DNA of 64,000 nucleotides from Streptomyces fradiae (GCF_041270065.1 NZ_CP065958.1:5022001-5086000); one strand, 5' to 3'; counted from the first letter of the stretch, positions 18,333 through 27,778 are shown. Program-made: numbers and translations. The notes: generated by a model from the sequence alone, not told the origin.

Positions 18333-18346
18333 CGCGATGTATCGCG
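18333..18346. promoter_or_regulatory. Candidate operator upstream of ABC exporter
   Basis: Inverted repeat CGCGAT-GT-ATCGCG, extended by a direct repeat of GTATCGCG, lies about 100 nt before the ABC ATPase start. Palindromes of this type bind TetR/PadR-like repressors of DrrAB-type exporters. No such regulator is adjacent, so it would act in trans. Inference only. Confidence 0.4.
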
Positions 18347-18449
18347 TTAGTGTGTGGTCCGGGTCACTCGAACGCCGGGCGTCGTCCGCTCGGCGTCTCT
18401 AAGCTTGGACGAAATCTTTCAAAACCTCTCAAATCATCTGGGAGAACGC

Positions 18450-19514
18450 ATGCCAGGCGCGATTCACGCCGAAGGTCTGGTGAAGACCTTCGGCGACGTA
18501 CGAGCTCTGGACGGGGTGGACCTCGATGTACCCGAGGGCACCGTCCTGGGCCTGCTCGGCCCGAACGGCGCGGGGAAGACGACCGCCGTGCGCGTGCTCA
18601 CCACGCTCCTCAAACCGGACAGCGGCCGCGCCGTCGTGGCCGGGATCGACGTGCTCAAGCACCCCAACGAGGTGCGCCGCGCGATCGGCCTGTCCGGCCA
18701 GTTCGCCGCGGTCGACGAGTATCTGACCGGCCGCGAGAACCTCCAGATGGTCGGGCAGCTCTATCAGATGAACGGCAGGGCGGCGAAGGTCCGCGCGGGC
18801 GAGCTCCTGGAGCGCTTCAACCTCGCCGACGCCGCCGACCGCCCCGCCAAGACCTACTCCGGCGGCATGCGGCGCCGGCTCGACCTGGCCGCCGCCCTCG
18901 TCGTCTCCCCGCCCGTGATGTTCATGGACGAGCCCACCACCGGCCTCGACCCGCGCAACCGGCAGGCCCTGTGGGAGATCATCCAGGAGCTCGTCGCGGG
19001 CGGCACCACCCTCCTCCTCACCACGCAGTATCTGGAGGAGGCCGACCACCTGGCCCACGACATCTGCGTCGTCGACCACGGCAAGGTCATCGCCCACGGC
19101 ACCTCCGACCAGCTCAAGGCCCAGACCGGCGGCGAGCGCGTCGAGGTCGTCGTCCACGACCGCGACACCATCCCGGCCGCCCGCGAGGTCCTCGCGCGCT
19201 ACGGGACGGCGGGCGTCGGCCGCGGCGACATCGACGCCGGCGACATCAGCGTCGAGGAGCACACCCGCAAACTCACCGTCCCGGTCACCGGCGGCGCCAA
19301 GCTGCTCGCCGAGGTCATCCGCGACCTGGACGCCGTCGGCGTCGAGATCGACGACATCGGCCTGCGCCGCCCCACCCTCGACGACGTGTTCCTCTCGCTG
19401 ACCGGCCACGTGGCCGAACAGGCCGAGGAGAACGGCGAGAACGGCGCGAGCGGCGGCGGCGCGGCGAAGAGCGCCCGCAAGGACCGCGACGACCGGAAGG
19501 AGGCCGTCAAGTGA
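18450..19514 (+). CDS. ABC transporter ATP-binding protein, DrrA type
   Basis: A 354-aa ATPase of the daunorubicin-resistance (DrrA) subfamily that powers an ABC-2 exporter. Walker A is GPNGAGKTT, the signature is YSGGM, Walker B is VMFMDEPTTG and the switch His lies in LLTTQYLEEADHLAH. The C-terminal ~100 residues (including IGLRRPTLDDVFLSLTGH) are the DrrA-type extension, ending in a charged Glu/Asn/Lys tail. ATG 18450 (MPGAIHAEGLVK) has GGGAG upstream and gives the usual N terminus. It overlaps the permease start by 4 nt. The exported substrate is not evident. Confidence 0.93.
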   Translation: MPGAIHAEGLVKTFGDVRALDGVDLDVPEGTVLGLLGPNGAGKTTAVRVLTTLLKPDSGRAVVAGIDVLKHPNEVRRAIGLSGQFAAVDEYLTGRENLQMVGQLYQMNGRAAKVRAGELLERFNLADAADRPAKTYSGGMRRRLDLAAALVVSPPVMFMDEPTTGLDPRNRQALWEIIQELVAGGTTLLLTTQYLEEADHLAHDICVVDHGKVIAHGTSDQLKAQTGGERVEVVVHDRDTIPAAREVLARYGTAGVGRGDIDAGDISVEEHTRKLTVPVTGGAKLLAEVIRDLDAVGVEIDDIGLRRPTLDDVFLSLTGHVAEQAEENGENGASGGGAAKSARKDRDDRKEAVK

Positions 19515-20368
19515 CCGCGGTGACCGACACCCTGGCCAAGCCGCAGCAGCGCGGCGCCATCGCCCAGTCGATCAGCGACTCGCTGGTCGTCACCAAGCGC
19601 AATCTGATCCGGATGACCCGCATCCCGGAGATGGTCATCTTCGGCCTCATCCAGCCCGTGATGTTCGTGATCCTCTTCACGTACGTCTTCGGCGGCTCGA
19701 TGAAGATCGGTAACACCACCGACCCGGAGGTCTACAAGAACTTCCTGATGGCCGGCATCTTCGCCCAGACCGTCACCTTCGCCACGGCCGGCGCGGGCGC
19801 GGGCATCGCCGACGACATGCACAAGGGCCTCATCGACCGCTTCCGCTCGCTGCCCATGGCGCGCGGCGCGGTCCTCACCGGCCGCACCCTCGCCGACCTG
19901 GTGCAGACGGCACTGACCCTGCTCGTCCTGGCGGTCGTCGCGCTCATCGTCGGCTGGCGCCCCGGCTTCGCGGAGCCCACCAACTTCGCCAGAATCATGG
20001 CCGGGTTCGGCCTGCTGCTGCTCCTCGGTTACGCCTTCACCTGGATCGGCGCGCTGATCGGCCTGTCCGTGCGCACCCCGGAGGCGGCCACCTCGGGCGG
20101 ACTGATCTGGCTCTTCCCGGTCACGTTCATCTCGAACGCGTTCGTGGACTCCAGCCAGATGACCCCCTGGCTCCAGAAGGTCGCCGACTGGAACCCCTTC
20201 AGCGCCACCGTGCAGGCCTGTCGCGTGCTCTTCGGCGACCCGGGAGTCTCCCAGTCCCAGGCCTGGCCGATGCAGCACCCGGTGTGGGCCTCGCTGATCT
20301 ACTCGGTCCTGATCATCGTGCTGTTCCGGACGCTGGCGGTACGGAAGTACCGCTCGGCCACCGCCTGA
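19511..20368 (+). CDS. ABC-2 type transporter permease, DrrB type
   Basis: A 285-aa membrane protein with six predicted helices and the ABC-2 signature region (LPMARGAVLTGRTLADLVQTAL). It starts at a GTG overlapping the ATPase stop (GTGA), the classical DrrA/DrrB coupling. With the ATPase it should form a heterotetrameric exporter of a hydrophobic compound. There is no biosynthetic cluster nearby to suggest a substrate. Confidence 0.92.
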   Translation: MTAVTDTLAKPQQRGAIAQSISDSLVVTKRNLIRMTRIPEMVIFGLIQPVMFVILFTYVFGGSMKIGNTTDPEVYKNFLMAGIFAQTVTFATAGAGAGIADDMHKGLIDRFRSLPMARGAVLTGRTLADLVQTALTLLVLAVVALIVGWRPGFAEPTNFARIMAGFGLLLLLGYAFTWIGALIGLSVRTPEAATSGGLIWLFPVTFISNAFVDSSQMTPWLQKVADWNPFSATVQACRVLFGDPGVSQSQAWPMQHPVWASLIYSVLIIVLFRTLAVRKYRSATA

Positions 20369-20385
20369 CGCGACGCGCACGGGGC

Positions 20386-22764
20386 TCACGGCAGATAGCC
20401 GGAGATCACCAGGTCGTCGAAGGGGACGAAGACCGCCCCTCCGGCGACCAGGGGCTCGCCCGGGGTCAGCGACTTCGCCTCGACCCCGTCCGGAAGGACC
20501 GCGTTGCGGGACTTCACGTCGCGGTCGCCCACCGGGCCGGTCGCGGGCAGCGACTGCACCTGCTGCTTGCCCGCGACGACCAGCCGGTCGCCCGCGAAGG
20601 CGACCCGGTCCACCCCGTTGTCGAAGCTGCCGGCCGTCGTCGCCCGCCGCAGCTCGCGCCCGCTCGCCAGGTCGTAGGTGACCACGGTGAAGCTGACCGA
20701 GCTGCCGACGAGACTGCCGACCACGGCCACCGTGCCGTCTGCGCGCACCGCCGGACCGGCGACGATCGTCAGATCCTCCGCCAGCGTGCGCCGCGGCCGC
20801 AGCGTCCGGGCGTCGAGCACGGGCACCCCGCCGTCCTGCGCGTTCTGGCACAGCACCGCGTCCCCGTGCACCACGATCGTCGAGCACTCCACGCCGGCTC
20901 CGCCCCGGGCCGTCTCCTTGCCGGTCGCCGTGTCGAGAGCCACCGGCACGGTCCCGCCGACCGTCACGTACACCCGGTTCCCCGAGGCGACCAACTGCTC
21001 GGGGATCGCGTCGAGTTCCTTCCGCCACAGCTCACGGCCGCCGCCCTTCCCGTCCAGCTTCACCGCCGTGACCAGGCCCTTGCCCTCGTCCGTACGGTGC
21101 AGCAGGCTGCTGTACAGGACGTCGCCGACCAGGTCGGAGCCCTTCTCCGCCCACTCCGGGCCCGGCGCGGGCACCTTCCCGCGCACCTTTCCGTCATCGA
21201 GGCCGTACGCCGTCAGGCCGTCGGCGCCCGCGATGTACGCCGTGTCGCCGACGACCGACGGATCGCCCGGCGACGCCAGGATGCCGAAGTCGCCGGGAGT
21301 CTCGCGGCCGGGGACCGCCCACAGCCGCTTGCCGTCGGCCGCGTTCAGGGCGAGGGCCCCGCCGCCGGTGCCCGCGCACAGCAGCACCTTCGGCGCCAGG
21401 GAGCAGTTGCTGATCCCCGGGCCGACCCGGGTCGCCCACGGCGACCAGCCGGCCGGCCGGGCCCCGCTGTCCGTCGCCGACGTCCCGAAGTCGCCGGCGT
21501 GCCCCTCACCGCCGTACGGCCGGACGACCTGGCTCAGCGACCCCACCCCGCCCGGCCCGGACGCCGACGCGGACGGCCCGGCCGAACCCGAAGGACCCGA
21601 AGGACCCGAAGGACCGCTTCCGGCCTGATCCCCCTGCCCGCCCTGCCGGTCGAGCAGCACCACTCCCACCGTCGCCACCACCGCCACCGCGACCGCCGCG
21701 GCGACGATCCGCCCCCACCGGCGGCGCCGCGGCTCCGGCCCGGCGGGACCGGCGGGCCGGGCGACCGCCGCCGTGGGGGAGTACGGCACCGCGACGACCG
21801 GCGCCATCGTCGGCAGCTCGGCCACGCCCGCGCCCGAGGCCGCCGCCTCGCCGAACTCGCGGGCCGCGTCCCCGTACTCGGCGAGCAGCGACAACACGCC
21901 GCCCGGCCACGGAAACACCTCCTCCTCCGTGGCCTCGGAACCAAGGAGCTCCGCCAGCTCCGCCGCCGAGGGCCGCTCCGCCGGATCGAGCCGCAGGCAG
22001 CGCTCCACGACCGGCCGCAACTCCTCCGGCACGCCCGACAGTTCGGCATCGGCCCGGCTGATCCGGTAGACCACGGCCGCCATCTCGTCGTCGTGGAAGG
22101 GCCCTCGGCCGCTCGCCGCGAAAGCGAGCACCGCCCCCAGGCAGAACACGTCCGAGGCCGGCACCACGGCCCGGCCGCCCACCAGGTGCTCCGGCGACAT
22201 GAAGCCCGGCGAGCCGACGACCAGCCCCGTCGAGGTCAGCGCCGTCGCCTCGAAGGCCTGCGCGATGCCGAAGTCGATCAGCTTGGGCCCGGCCGCGCCG
22301 AGCAGCACGTTCGCCGGCTTCAGATCCCGGTGCAGCACCTGCGCCTCGTGCACCGCGCCGAGCGCCCGGGCGAGGGCGACGCCCAGCTCCCGTACCGCCG
22401 TGACCGGCAGCGGACCGGCGCGGACGACCGCTTCGGCGAGCGAGGGACCCGGCACGTACTCGGTCGCCAGCCACGGCGCCGGTGCGTCGGCGTCCGCGTC
22501 CACGAGCCGGGCCGTGTAGGGGCTGTCCACCGCCCGCGCCGAGGTGATCTCGCGCCGGAAGCGGGTCCGGAAGTCCTCGTCGAGCTCCAGCTCCGCGCGC
22601 ACGGTCTTCACCGCGACCATCCGGTACGGGTCGGCCGTCGGCGCGTCCGTACGGCAAGCCAGGTGGACCTCGCCCATGCCGCCCGCGCCGAGCCGGGCGA
22701 GCAGCCGGTACGGGCCGACGAGCCGGGGCGGCCCGGCGGGCAGTGCTTCCAGCACGGTCAACAC
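20386..22764 (-). CDS. Ser/Thr protein kinase with extracellular PQQ-type beta-propeller
   Basis: A 792-aa membrane kinase. The N-terminal Hanks-type kinase (residues ~16-280) shows the glycine loop LGAGGMGEV, catalytic HRDLKPAN (His145) and IDFG; the APE motif is SPE. A Ser/Gly/Pro-rich linker and one membrane helix (~350-371) lead to an outer region of PQQ-like beta-propeller repeats (for example LALNAADGKRLWAV). The propeller probably senses an extracytoplasmic ligand. The start is a GTG (cac on + strand at 22762-22764). It lies downstream of a second kinase of the same build in the same direction, suggesting duplication and possibly co-transcription. Confidence 0.92.
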   Translation of the reverse strand: MLTVLEALPAGPPRLVGPYRLLARLGAGGMGEVHLACRTDAPTADPYRMVAVKTVRAELELDEDFRTRFRREITSARAVDSPYTARLVDADADAPAPWLATEYVPGPSLAEAVVRAGPLPVTAVRELGVALARALGAVHEAQVLHRDLKPANVLLGAAGPKLIDFGIAQAFEATALTSTGLVVGSPGFMSPEHLVGGRAVVPASDVFCLGAVLAFAASGRGPFHDDEMAAVVYRISRADAELSGVPEELRPVVERCLRLDPAERPSAAELAELLGSEATEEEVFPWPGGVLSLLAEYGDAAREFGEAAASGAGVAELPTMAPVVAVPYSPTAAVARPAGPAGPEPRRRRWGRIVAAAVAVAVVATVGVVLLDRQGGQGDQAGSGPSGPSGPSGSAGPSASASGPGGVGSLSQVVRPYGGEGHAGDFGTSATDSGARPAGWSPWATRVGPGISNCSLAPKVLLCAGTGGGALALNAADGKRLWAVPGRETPGDFGILASPGDPSVVGDTAYIAGADGLTAYGLDDGKVRGKVPAPGPEWAEKGSDLVGDVLYSSLLHRTDEGKGLVTAVKLDGKGGGRELWRKELDAIPEQLVASGNRVYVTVGGTVPVALDTATGKETARGGAGVECSTIVVHGDAVLCQNAQDGGVPVLDARTLRPRRTLAEDLTIVAGPAVRADGTVAVVGSLVGSSVSFTVVTYDLASGRELRRATTAGSFDNGVDRVAFAGDRLVVAGKQQVQSLPATGPVGDRDVKSRNAVLPDGVEAKSLTPGEPLVAGGAVFVPFDDLVISGYLP

Positions 22765-22818
22765 GCCTTTCCGATGGGGCTGTCGGGGTGACTCACGGGG
22801 CCCAGGCCCGGGCCCGGT

Positions 22819-25251
22819 TCACCGGGGCAGTTCGACGGACGCGACGGCGCCCTTGTCGTACACGACATAGGCGATCCCGCCGACCGGCAGCACCTCGGGC
22901 TGCCGGATCCTCCGGCCGTAGACGATGCCGTAGTTCGGGTCGCGCTCGTCCTCCTCGGCCCGCGGCCCCGGCGCGCCTGGCACCGGCGTGGCCTTGAGCC
23001 CGCCCGGCCTGCCGTCCGCGCCGAGCCCCACGGTGTAGAGCGCGGAGTAGTCGGCGAACACCAGCCGGTCGCCCGCGAGCAGGGGAGAGGACAGCTCCTG
23101 CTTCAGCCCGGCGGGCGCGGTGTCCTTCAGGGGGTACGAGGCGAGCCGCGTGCCGTCCTTCGGGTCGTAGACACCCAGGCCCTCCTTCGCGAAGCCGGCG
23201 AAGGCCTTCGGGCTGATCACATCGGCGCTCAGGCTCTCCAGCGACGCGGGCACGGTGCCCTTCGCGGCGAGGGTGGCCGCGTCGAGGACGTGCAGTCGCT
23301 CCTCGGCGTCGACGACGTGCGGGGTGCTGACGCAGTACGCCGAGTCGCCGAGCACCTTCACGGCCTCGCACTCGGCCGCCGCCCGGTCGACCTGCCCGCG
23401 CAGCTCGCCGGTCCTGGCGTCGTAGGTGACGAGCCCGCCGTCGCTGAGCGCGTACACCTGCCCCTTGGCGTAGGCGACCGGCTCGAAGGGGCGGGTCTCG
23501 GAGTACGGGATCTCGTCGCTGGTGAGCATCTTCGACCAGAGCTTGCGGCCGTCCGTGAGGGAGAACGCCGCCATCCCGATGGGCGGATGGATGACGCCGT
23601 CCGGCGACGGGCCCGCGACCGCGGCGAAGATCGTGCCGTCGGCCACGATCGGCCGGGTCACCTCCCGCTGCGTGCCCTGCATCGGCTCCTTCGACTCCCA
23701 TCGCACCGCGCCGCTGCGCACGTCACGGACCTGGAGCCTGCCCTCCCAGGCGAGGACGACGACCGAGTCGTGGACGGTGGGACGGGAGGCCTTGTCGACG
23801 ATCCACGGCACGCCGTGGTCGTTCATGTAGCTCTGGCCGCCCCGGCCCGCCCCGCCGGCGCTCGCCTCCCACAGCTTCTTCCCGTTCGCCGGGTCGAGGG
23901 CCTCGTACCAGCCGTCCGTCGTCCGGCACACCAGCGCCTTCTCGTTCCCCGAGCAGCCGAACGCCGGCGCCGACAGCTTCGCCCGCCACGGCTTCCAGCC
24001 GGCCGGCCGCTGGGCCGCGTTCTGCGGTACGACCCCGGACGCGTCCGCCAGGCCCCGGTCGTCGACGCCCGGGACGCGCGGCCCGGACGCGGCGGGGGGA
24101 CCGGCCGTGGCGGGCTTCTTCGGTGCGGGCTCCGGCCACAGCAGATACGTGCCGACGCCGCCGCCCAGGACCGCCAGGGCCACCACGGCGGCGATCAGAC
24201 CACGGCGGCGGCGCCGCTGGGGCGTGGGGGGCGATACGGGTACGGGTAAGGGGGCGACGGTCGGCGCCGCGTGCAGCCCGGGCCCGCCGGACGCGGGCGT
24301 GCCGGACGTCGGGGCGGGGGCCGCGGGGACCTCCAGCAGCGGGCCGCCGGACGCGACGAGCTGGGCGAGCTCCCGCCCGTACTCGCCGATGTGCTCCCGT
24401 ACGGCTTCCGGCCACGCGGGCGGGCGCCCGGCCGTGCCGCCCAGGAGCTCGGCCAGCGCCTCCGGCGCGGGCCGGTCCGCCGGGTCGCGGGACAGACAGG
24501 CGGTGACGACGGCCCGCAGCTCCTCCGGCAGCCGGGTCAGATCGGCCTCGGCCTGCGCGACGCGGTAGAGGACGGCGGCGACCGGGCCCTCGCCGAACGG
24601 GTCCTCGCCGGTCGCCGCGTAACAGAGCAGCGAGCCGAGGCAGAAGACGTCCGACGCGCCGGTCACGTGCCGGGCGCCGGCCACGTGCTCGGGCGACATG
24701 AAGGAGGGCGTGCCGACGATCACACCGGTCGCGGTCATGGTGGTCGCGCCGCCGGCCCGCGCGATGCCGAAGTCGATCAGGCGCGGGCCGTCGACGGCGA
24801 GCATCACGTTGCCGGGCTTGAGGTCGCGGTGCAGCACCCCGGCCGCGTGCAGATCGGCCAGCGCGCGGGCGATCCGGGCGCCGAGCGCCCGCACCGTCGC
24901 GACCGGCAGCGGGCCGCCGCGCCGCACGGCCTGGGCGAGGCTGGGGCCGGGCACATAGGCGGTGGCCAGCCACGGGGTCCCGGCGTCGGGGTCGCCGCCG
25001 ACGGGCGCGGCGGCGTACGCGCTGCGCACCATCCCCGCCACCCTGATCTCGCGGCGGAAGCGCTCGCGGAAGGCGGGCTCGCCGGCGACATCGGTCCGGA
25101 TGGTCTTCAGGGCGACGTACGTGCCGGGCGGGGCGCCGGGGGCCGTGTCCCGCGCCAGATACACCTCGCCCATGCCGCCGGCGCCGAGCCGCGCGAGCAC
25201 CTCGTACGGTCCGATGTGCCGTGGCGCGCCCTCGCGCAGCGGTCCCAGCAT
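22819..25251 (-). CDS. Ser/Thr protein kinase with extracellular PQQ-type beta-propeller
   Basis: An 810-aa paralogue of the next gene. It has kinase motifs LGAGGMGEVYLA, HRDLKPGN and IDFG, then a Pro/Ser-rich linker, a basic stop and membrane helix (~349-371, GLIAAVVALAVLGGGVGTYLL). An outer propeller domain contains repeated LxxxDAxTGxxxG-like blades. Three in-frame ATGs exist at the start. I chose 25251 because GGGGGA lies 8-10 nt upstream; 25260 and 25290 are alternatives. The downstream kinase begins 54 nt after its stop, so the two are likely one transcription unit. Confidence 0.92.
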   Translation of the reverse strand: MLGPLREGAPRHIGPYEVLARLGAGGMGEVYLARDTAPGAPPGTYVALKTIRTDVAGEPAFRERFRREIRVAGMVRSAYAAAPVGGDPDAGTPWLATAYVPGPSLAQAVRRGGPLPVATVRALGARIARALADLHAAGVLHRDLKPGNVMLAVDGPRLIDFGIARAGGATTMTATGVIVGTPSFMSPEHVAGARHVTGASDVFCLGSLLCYAATGEDPFGEGPVAAVLYRVAQAEADLTRLPEELRAVVTACLSRDPADRPAPEALAELLGGTAGRPPAWPEAVREHIGEYGRELAQLVASGGPLLEVPAAPAPTSGTPASGGPGLHAAPTVAPLPVPVSPPTPQRRRRRGLIAAVVALAVLGGGVGTYLLWPEPAPKKPATAGPPAASGPRVPGVDDRGLADASGVVPQNAAQRPAGWKPWRAKLSAPAFGCSGNEKALVCRTTDGWYEALDPANGKKLWEASAGGAGRGGQSYMNDHGVPWIVDKASRPTVHDSVVVLAWEGRLQVRDVRSGAVRWESKEPMQGTQREVTRPIVADGTIFAAVAGPSPDGVIHPPIGMAAFSLTDGRKLWSKMLTSDEIPYSETRPFEPVAYAKGQVYALSDGGLVTYDARTGELRGQVDRAAAECEAVKVLGDSAYCVSTPHVVDAEERLHVLDAATLAAKGTVPASLESLSADVISPKAFAGFAKEGLGVYDPKDGTRLASYPLKDTAPAGLKQELSSPLLAGDRLVFADYSALYTVGLGADGRPGGLKATPVPGAPGPRAEEDERDPNYGIVYGRRIRQPEVLPVGGIAYVVYDKGAVASVELPR

Positions 25252-25303
25252 CTGCCCCATCCCCCTTCTGCGGCCGATGCCTCCGATCATTGCATGAGCA
25301 TGA

Positions 25304-25340
25304 CGAAGGGCCGGGCCCCTTCGCGGGGTCCGGCCCTTCG
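25304..25340. terminator. Terminator hairpin between greA and kinase genes
   Basis: Long near-perfect stem (cgaagggccgggcccc / ggggtccggcccttcg, one G-U) in the 129-nt gap. It would end the leftward greA transcript before the kinase genes. Confidence 0.8.
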
Positions 25341-25380
25341 TACGCGCGTACGGTCTCGCGGTCGAACGGGAAAAGCGGGC

Positions 25381-25878
25381 TCAGCCGGTGTACGGCGTGG
25401 CGCTGAGGATCTTCACCATGGCCATCTTGCCGTTCGGCAGCTCGTACTCGGCGTCCTCGCCGGCCTTCTTGCCGTTGACGCCCAGGCCGAGCGGCGACTG
25501 CGGGGAGTAGGTCTCGATGTCACCGCTCGCGTACTCGCGGGAGGCGAGCAGGAAGGTCATCGTGTCGTCCTCGTCGCCGTCGAAGGCGATCGTCACGACC
25601 ATGCCCGGCTCGACGACGCCGTCGTCCGCCGGGGCCTCGCCGACCTTGGCGTTCTGCAGGAGCTGCGTGAGCTGGCGGACCCGGAGCTCCTGCTTGCCCT
25701 GCTCCTCCTTGGCCGCGTGGTACCCGCCGTTCTCCCGCAGGTCGCCCTCCTCGCGCGCCGCGGCGATCTTCGCGGCGATCTCGGTACGCGCGGGACCAGA
25801 CAGGTACGCAAGCTCCTCCTTGAGCTTGTTGTACGCCTCCTGGGTGAGCCAGGTGACGTTCTCGCTGGTCTGGGTCAC
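25381..25878 (-). CDS. greA: Transcription elongation factor GreA
   Basis: A 165-aa GreA that rescues backtracked RNA polymerase by stimulating transcript cleavage. The N-terminal coiled coil (residues ~8-78) carries the acidic tip region AREEGDLRENGGYHAAKEEQ. The C-terminal FKBP-like globular domain contains the expected SPQSPLGLGVNGKKAG. The start is the GTG at 25878 (MTQTSENVTW), with GAGGAG 5-6 nt upstream; an ATG further upstream is in frame but unlike the family. It is monocistronic. Confidence 0.95.
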   Translation of the reverse strand: MTQTSENVTWLTQEAYNKLKEELAYLSGPARTEIAAKIAAAREEGDLRENGGYHAAKEEQGKQELRVRQLTQLLQNAKVGEAPADDGVVEPGMVVTIAFDGDEDDTMTFLLASREYASGDIETYSPQSPLGLGVNGKKAGEDAEYELPNGKMAMVKILSATPYTG

Positions 25879-26089
25879 AGGTGCTCCTCGTAGGTACTGG
25901 GAATACAAAAGCTCGCCCTGAGCGGAAAGCCACATGTCCAGCTTGCGCCTTCTTGCGCCTTCCGAGCGGGCGAAACCACGAGCCTAACAATGAGTGGCGA
26001 AAAGCGGGAGGACATAACCGCGGTCTTTACGTCACCCCAGGTCACCGGGGCGGCCTGGCGGGGGCTCTACCCCCGCTCCCTACCCACCG

Positions 26090-26491
26090 CTACCGCGCCG
26101 TACACCCGATCAGCTCGGCGCTGGTGGCCCGTGCGGTGGTGCGGATCGAGTAGACCTTGTCGAGCCGGTCCGTGCTCTCCTCGATCCGGACGTCCTTGCG
26201 GCCGACCTCGGTGCCGTCCTCGGAGCGGGAGCGCAGTGTGCACACGCCCTTGGCGTCGGTGTCCTTGCGGATCTCCAGGTGCACCTGGACCTCGCTGTCG
26301 CCGGTCACCTCGAACTTGATGACCTCGGCGCTGATCTTGCTGTCGACGACGTAGTGCCAGCCGAACCAGCCCATCATGGCGAGGAAGAGGGTGCCGAGCA
26401 CCGCCCCGGCGATCATGAGCTTGCGGTCGGCCCGCGCGTCCGCGGAGCGCCCGTAGCGCCCCTCGGGGAGCCGCTCTCGCACCGCGCCCAT
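26090..26491 (-). CDS. DUF4307 membrane protein
   Basis: A 133-aa protein: about 28 cytoplasmic residues with the conserved PEGRYGRSADARADRK, one membrane helix (LMIAGAVLGTLFLAMMGWFGW) and an extracytoplasmic beta-sandwich-like domain with two cysteines (VCTLR, IGCTAR). DUF4307 proteins are typically encoded next to mca in Actinobacteria, as here (divergent, about 97 nt). Their function is not known; a link to mycothiol physiology is context only. Confidence 0.88.
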   Translation of the reverse strand: MGAVRERLPEGRYGRSADARADRKLMIAGAVLGTLFLAMMGWFGWHYVVDSKISAEVIKFEVTGDSEVQVHLEIRKDTDAKGVCTLRSRSEDGTEVGRKDVRIEESTDRLDKVYSIRTTARATSAELIGCTAR

Positions 26492-26588
26492 GATCGTTCC
26501 TCTCGCCGTCGGGGTACCGGAATTTTCCCTCCCCCGATTCCGTCACTATAGAGACCTCCCTAGGCGACGAATGACTGAGGACCGAGTC

Positions 26589-27470
26589 TTGACTGAGCAG
26601 CTGCGACTGATGGCCGTTCACGCCCACCCCGACGACGAGTCGAGCAAGGGCGCGGCCACGATGGCGAAGTATGTGTCCGAGGGGGTGGAGGTCCTGGTGG
26701 TGACCTGCACGGGCGGCGAGCGCGGCTCCATCCTCAACCCGAAGCTCCAGGGCGACCCCTACATCGAGGCGAACATCCACGAGGTGCGCCGCAAGGAGAT
26801 GGACGAGGCGCGCGAGATCCTGGGCGTGAAGCAGGAGTGGCTGGGCTTCGTCGACTCGGGCCTGCCCGAGGGCGACCCGCTGCCGCCGCTCCCCGAGGGC
26901 TGCTTCGCCCTGGAGGACGTGGACGCGGCGGCGGGCGAGCTGGTCCGCAAGATCCGCGCGTTCCGCCCGCAGGTCGTCACGACCTACGACGAGAACGGCG
27001 GGTACCCGCACCCCGACCACATCATGACCCACAAGATCTCGATGGTGGCCTTCGACGGCGCGGCCGACACCGAGAAGTACCCCGAGGACGAGTTCGGCCC
27101 GGCCCACGCGCCGAGCAAGCTCTACTACAACCAGGGCTTCAACCGCCCGCGCACCGAGGCGCTGCACCAGGCGCTGCTCGACCGGGGCCTGGAGTCGCCG
27201 TACGGGGACTGGCTGAAGCGCTGGGACGAGTTCTCGCGCAAGGAGCGCACCCTCACCACCTACGTGCCCTGCGCGGAGTTCTTCGAGATCCGCGACAAGG
27301 CCCTGATCGCCCACCGCACCCAGATCGACCCCGACGGCGGCTGGTTCCGGGTTCCGATGGACATCCAGAAGGAGGTCTGGCCCACGGAGGAGTACGAGCT
27401 CAGCAAGTCCCTCGTGGACACCTCCCTCCCCGAGAGCGACCTCTTCGCGGGCATCCGGGACAATGCCTAG
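26589..27470 (+). CDS. mca: Mycothiol S-conjugate amidase
   Basis: A 293-aa zinc amidase of the LmbE/MshB family that cleaves mycothiol conjugates to a mercapturic acid and GlcN-Ins, a detoxification pathway specific to Actinobacteria. Zinc ligands are in AHPDDES near the N terminus and HPDH further on (GYPHPDHIMTH). GGERGS and FNRPRTEALHQ are typical. I favour the TTG at 26589, with GAGGA 9 nt upstream and start MTEQLRLMAVHAHP. An ATG at 26571 is the alternative. A TATAGA-like -10 element precedes it. It is followed closely by a small membrane protein gene. Confidence 0.94.
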   Translation: MTEQLRLMAVHAHPDDESSKGAATMAKYVSEGVEVLVVTCTGGERGSILNPKLQGDPYIEANIHEVRRKEMDEAREILGVKQEWLGFVDSGLPEGDPLPPLPEGCFALEDVDAAAGELVRKIRAFRPQVVTTYDENGGYPHPDHIMTHKISMVAFDGAADTEKYPEDEFGPAHAPSKLYYNQGFNRPRTEALHQALLDRGLESPYGDWLKRWDEFSRKERTLTTYVPCAEFFEIRDKALIAHRTQIDPDGGWFRVPMDIQKEVWPTEEYELSKSLVDTSLPESDLFAGIRDNA

Positions 27471-27471
27471 C

Positions 27472-27705
27472 ATGAGCGCACACCTGGCACTGACCGAGCT
27501 CGTCCCCTTCGCCGCGAAGGAGCTGGACGAGAACAAGGTGACCCCCGGCGTCCTCGGCTTCGTCGTCTTCGCCGTCCTGGCGCTGGCCGTCTGGGGTCTG
27601 ATGAAGTCGATGAACCGCCACATGCACAAGGTCGACTTCGCGGAGGCCCCGGACCCGGCGGCCGCGGGCGCGCCGGCTTCGGCGGCCGAGGGCTCGAAGA
27701 AGTAG
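27472..27705 (+). CDS. Small single-pass membrane protein downstream of mca
   Basis: A 77-aa protein with one membrane helix (residues ~25-46, VTPGVLGFVVFAVLALAVWGL), then a short basic/histidine stretch (KSMNRHMHKVDF) and an Ala/Ser tail ending in KK. The start is either ATG 27472 or ATG 27463, which overlaps the mca stop; both imply co-transcription with mca. The same small gene follows mca in other Streptomyces as far as I recall. Its function is unknown. Confidence 0.75.
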   Translation: MSAHLALTELVPFAAKELDENKVTPGVLGFVVFAVLALAVWGLMKSMNRHMHKVDFAEAPDPAAAGAPASAAEGSKK

Positions 27706-27722
27706 CGGGCGGTACGCCTCCG

Positions 27723-27745
27723 GGGCCCCGGCACCGCCGGGGCCC
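27723..27745. terminator. Terminator hairpin, mca operon / TPR regulator
   Basis: Perfect 9-bp GC stem (gggccccgg / ccggggccc) with a 5-nt loop in the gap between convergent genes. Confidence 0.7.
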
Positions 27746-27778
27746 TGCGAGCGCTGCCCGGGCCCCGACACACAGGGC

